Shown: one piece after another, positions 61,439-64,000 of the stretch
Layout: every line of letters starts with the position of its first letter
Numbering within the stretch: the stretch's first letter is position 1
Origin: Candidatus Thiodiazotropha endoloripes
Lineage (GTDB): Bacteria; Pseudomonadota; Gammaproteobacteria; Chromatiales; Chromatiaceae
Assembly (NCBI GenBank): GCA_001709035.1
Contig: LVKA01000023.1
Span: forward strand, 186,001-250,000
Direction: 5' to 3'
Length of the DNA stretch: 64,000 nt
Made by a program: the position numbers and the translations under genes
Notes under the pieces: generated by a model
What the model saw: the letters and a program-made list of their open reading frames with translations, nothing else
Told to the model about the DNA's origin: nothing
Database searches by the model: none

Positions 61439-64000
61439 CTATCGTTCCGCCGGTGCTTCAATCTTGAACATAATGGCATAGAGAGTTGGTACGAACAGCA
61501 GGGTCAGCAGGGTGGCAAAGCCCAGTCCGGCCATGATGGTCAGGGACATGTTGACAAAGAAGACATCCTGCAACAACGGGATCAGGCCAAGGATTGTGGT
61601 TGCCGCGGCCAGTACCACCGGTCGAAGACGACTCACCGTTGAATCGAGGATTGCTTCATAACCGTCTTTCCCATTGGCAATCTGCTGATCGATCTCATCA
61701 ATCAGAACGATGGCGTTCTTGATCAGCAGACCGATCAGTGAGAGCGCCCCAAGCAGGGACATGAAATCAAATGCGCCGTTGAAACCGAGCAATCCTGCGG
61801 TGATGCCGACGATCGCCAAGGGTACGGTGAGCCAGATGATGAGCGGTTGGCGAAGTTTCCCGAAGAGTAGAATACTGACCAGAATCATCAGCAGAAAACC
61901 AAAAGGCAGTGAACTGGCTAGACCGGCCTGGGCGTTTTTTGAGTCCTCATACTCTCCACCCCAGCTGAAACTGTAGCCAGGAGGCAGTTCCATCGCCTCG
62001 ATCTGCGGTTTCAGCCGGTTAAACAGCGGGGTTGCCAGTTCACCGGTTGGATTACACTGGGCGATGATGGTTTGAATCCGGTCGCGGGAGCGGATCAGCG
62101 GATTTTCGAAAACGGTCTCGAAACCATTAACCACCTGGGCCGCGGGTACCGATTGGTTGAGCACCGGGCTCCACAGCACGATATCCCGCAGGTTGCCTAC
62201 ATCGCTGCGCTCATCTTCAGAAGCCCGCATATAGATCGGCAACACCCTTATCCCATCCCGGAACTGACCCACAGGGGTGCCATCCATTGCATACTGCAGG
62301 GCGTAAGCGAGACTTTCCCGGGTAATGCCAAGTTGGCGGCCGACCTGTTCGTTGAAAATCGGCCGGATCAGTTTTACCGGTTGACGCCAATCATCACGGA
62401 TATCCTTAGCTTCCGGATCTGCCCGCATGATCTGCTGGGTCTGTTGCGAGAGTTGACGCAGCACGACCGGATCCGGTCCTTGAAAGCGTGCTTCAATCTT
62501 GCTGTCCCGGCCTGGTCCGATCCGCAGGGATTTGATGATCGGGTCGGTCCAGGGATAGTGTTCCTTCATGTGCCGGTCGACTTTGTCCCAGACCTCGGCA
62601 ATACGCTCCCGGGTATCGGTCTTGACGATGATCTGGCTGTAGACGGATGAGGTCTCCTTGGGGTCGTAGACCAGGGTGTACCGCTGATGGCCACCACCGA
62701 TGCTGATGCTGGTCTGTTCCACACCTTCCTGCTCCATCAGAAACTGGTTGATTCGTAGCGTATCTTCACGGGTGGCCCGAATATCCGTTCCCTCGATCTC
62801 CCAGATATCGACAAAAAACATGGGTGTGTTGGATTCCGGAAAGAAGGCTTGTTTGACACTGCCGAATCCGATCACCGCGAGTATGAACAGACCGATCACT
62901 ATGCTGACAGTGAGCCAACGCAGACGTACCGCGCGATCCACCAGATTGCGAAACAGTTTGAAGACACCGCTGCCATAGGGGTCATCAGCCTGACCTCCTG
63001 TCGATGAGCCTGGTTTCAGCAACAGGGAGCAGAGCAGGGGGGTGGTGCTGATGGCAGTGACCCAGGAGAGCAGCAGGGAGTAGAGGATCACCCAGAACAG
63101 GGAGTTTGCGAATTCACCGGTACTGTCCTGGGAAAGGCCAATGGCAGAGAAAGCAAGAATTCCGATGACGGTGCCGCCAAGCAGAGCCCAGATGGTTTTC
63201 CCCACCGTCTCTTGCGCTGCCTGGGCAGCACGCATGCCGCTCTGCATGCGCACCAGCATACCCTCGGCCACCACGATGGCATTATCCACCAGCATGCCCA
63301 GGGCTATGACCAGTGCGCCAAGCGAGATGCGTTGCAGCTCAATGCCCTCAAGGTACATCAACAGCAGAGTTCCTGCCACTGTGATCAGTAGGACAGCGCC
63401 GATGATCAGGCCAACCCGTAAACCCATAAAGACCAGCAGAACGACGATGACGATCGCCACGGCCTGCCCCACACTGACCAGAAATCCACTGACCGATTTG
63501 TCAACTTCCAGTGGCTGGTTGTAGATCTCTTTGATCTCCATGCCAATGGGAATATTAGGAATCAGCTCCATCACTCTGTTGGTGAGCCGTTCACCGACAG
63601 CCACCACATTCTCACCGGACTGCATGGAGATGCCGAGAGTCAGCGCTTGTTTACCGTTCAGGTAGTAAAGTTGACTGGGTACTTCATTATAAGCCCGGGT
63701 GATGTTGGCGATGTCCCTCAGATAGATCAGTCGCTTATCCTCGGAGGCGACGAGGATGTCACCAATTGCGGAGACTGATGTGAGTTCACCGCTGGGTACG
63801 ATACGCAGGCGTTGGTGTTGTACGTTACCATGTCCAGCTGTTACCACCGCATTCTGGGACTGAAGCAGTTGAGCGATGCTGGAGGGGGAGATACCAAGTT
63901 CGCCGAGGCGTTCACGGGAGATGTCCACATAGACCACCTCCTTCTGTTCACCACCGATCGTGACTTTGCGTATCCCGGGTACCAGCACCAGCTCCTGCTT
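61439..64000 (-). CDS. RND-family efflux transporter inner-membrane pump (5' end cut by window edge)
   Basis: The frame is open from the right edge (KQELVLVPGIRK) to TAG at 61439, 853 codons. Compared with the usual 1020-1050 residues, about 170 N-terminal residues are outside the window. The proton-relay helix GALVIALGMLVDNAIVVAEG and the LPFGFLLMILVSILL segment, plus the end block LIGLLIKNAIVLIDEID, mark an AcrB/MexB-type pump. The substrate class cannot be told from this part. No adaptor or outer-membrane gene is visible; they probably lie beyond 64 kb. Confidence 0.92.
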   Translation of the reverse strand, partial: KQELVLVPGIRKVTIGGEQKEVVYVDISRERLGELGISPSSIAQLLQSQNAVVTAGHGNVQHQRLRIVPSGELTSVSAIGDILVASEDKRLIYLRDIANITRAYNEVPSQLYYLNGKQALTLGISMQSGENVVAVGERLTNRVMELIPNIPIGMEIKEIYNQPLEVDKSVSGFLVSVGQAVAIVIVVLLVFMGLRVGLIIGAVLLITVAGTLLLMYLEGIELQRISLGALVIALGMLVDNAIVVAEGMLVRMQSGMRAAQAAQETVGKTIWALLGGTVIGILAFSAIGLSQDSTGEFANSLFWVILYSLLLSWVTAISTTPLLCSLLLKPGSSTGGQADDPYGSGVFKLFRNLVDRAVRLRWLTVSIVIGLFILAVIGFGSVKQAFFPESNTPMFFVDIWEIEGTDIRATREDTLRINQFLMEQEGVEQTSISIGGGHQRYTLVYDPKETSSVYSQIIVKTDTRERIAEVWDKVDRHMKEHYPWTDPIIKSLRIGPGRDSKIEARFQGPDPVVLRQLSQQTQQIMRADPEAKDIRDDWRQPVKLIRPIFNEQVGRQLGITRESLAYALQYAMDGTPVGQFRDGIRVLPIYMRASEDERSDVGNLRDIVLWSPVLNQSVPAAQVVNGFETVFENPLIRSRDRIQTIIAQCNPTGELATPLFNRLKPQIEAMELPPGYSFSWGGEYEDSKNAQAGLASSLPFGFLLMILVSILLFGKLRQPLIIWLTVPLAIVGITAGLLGFNGAFDFMSLLGALSLIGLLIKNAIVLIDEIDQQIANGKDGYEAILDSTVSRLRPVVLAAATTILGLIPLLQDVFFVNMSLTIMAGLGFATLLTLLFVPTLYAIMFKIEAPAER

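Overview
The window reads as chromosomal DNA of a gammaproteobacterium, most likely a chemolithotrophic sulfur oxidiser of the Chromatiales or Sedimenticola/Thiodiazotropha type. The evidence is a flavocytochrome c sulfide dehydrogenase pair (fccAB), an octaheme HAO-family cytochrome, a full ccmABCDEFGHI operon, and typical gammaproteobacterial housekeeping synteny (mfd-csiV, lolCD, comEC-exbBD-lpxK-ycaR-kdsB). I saw no tRNA, rRNA, CRISPR array, transposase or integrase. The assignment is inference from gene content, not from a marker gene.

Layout. 1-11.6 kb: an incomplete response-regulator/PP2C phosphatase running off the left edge; an Mla-type lipid transport operon (STAS-fused permease, ATPase, MCE protein, lipoprotein); csiV and mfd; a secreted pentapeptide-repeat protein and an AlkD-like DNA glycosylase. 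11.6-16.7 kb: sulfide oxidation (fccA, fccB), a small TPR protein and an octaheme HAO-like cytochrome with an FNR-type promoter, then an AT-rich gap with two small candidate genes. 16.7-28.1 kb: an EF-G-like GTPase, the ccm operon on the minus strand preceded by a tiny exported ORF and a second FNR-type box, a Rieske ferredoxin and a TrpD2-like protein. 28.4-37.2 kb: a small BamE-like protein, lolC-lolD, a DUF2062 protein, comEC, exbB-exbD, lpxK, ycaR, kdsB. 37.2-39.1 kb: a soluble NarX-like kinase and a NarL-like regulator, convergent.

39.7-59.7 kb is the unusual part. It is a run of large plus-strand genes for exported proteins: a 2005-residue beta-helix protein, three proteins built on multicopper-oxidase cupredoxin folds, a membrane-anchored protein of unknown function, a Calx-beta repeat protein with a GlyGly-CTERM-like tail, a His-rich SCO1/SenC copper chaperone, a cytochrome c fused to a periplasmic binding-protein fold, and a transmembrane histidine kinase with a decayed ATPase domain. 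The first oxidase carries a complete type 1 copper motif with half of a trinuclear site. The second carries the other half with no type 1 cysteine. The third has lost all copper motifs and gained cadherin/Ig-like repeats. I propose that these form a split, hetero-oligomeric, cell-surface copper oxidase with its own copper loading (SCO), heme electron outlet and sensor. The substrate cannot be read from the sequence.

59.8-64 kb: an HtrA-like protease, a small conserved protein and an RND efflux pump cut by the right edge. The ccm operon would supply heme attachment for FccA, the HAO-like protein and the cluster cytochrome.
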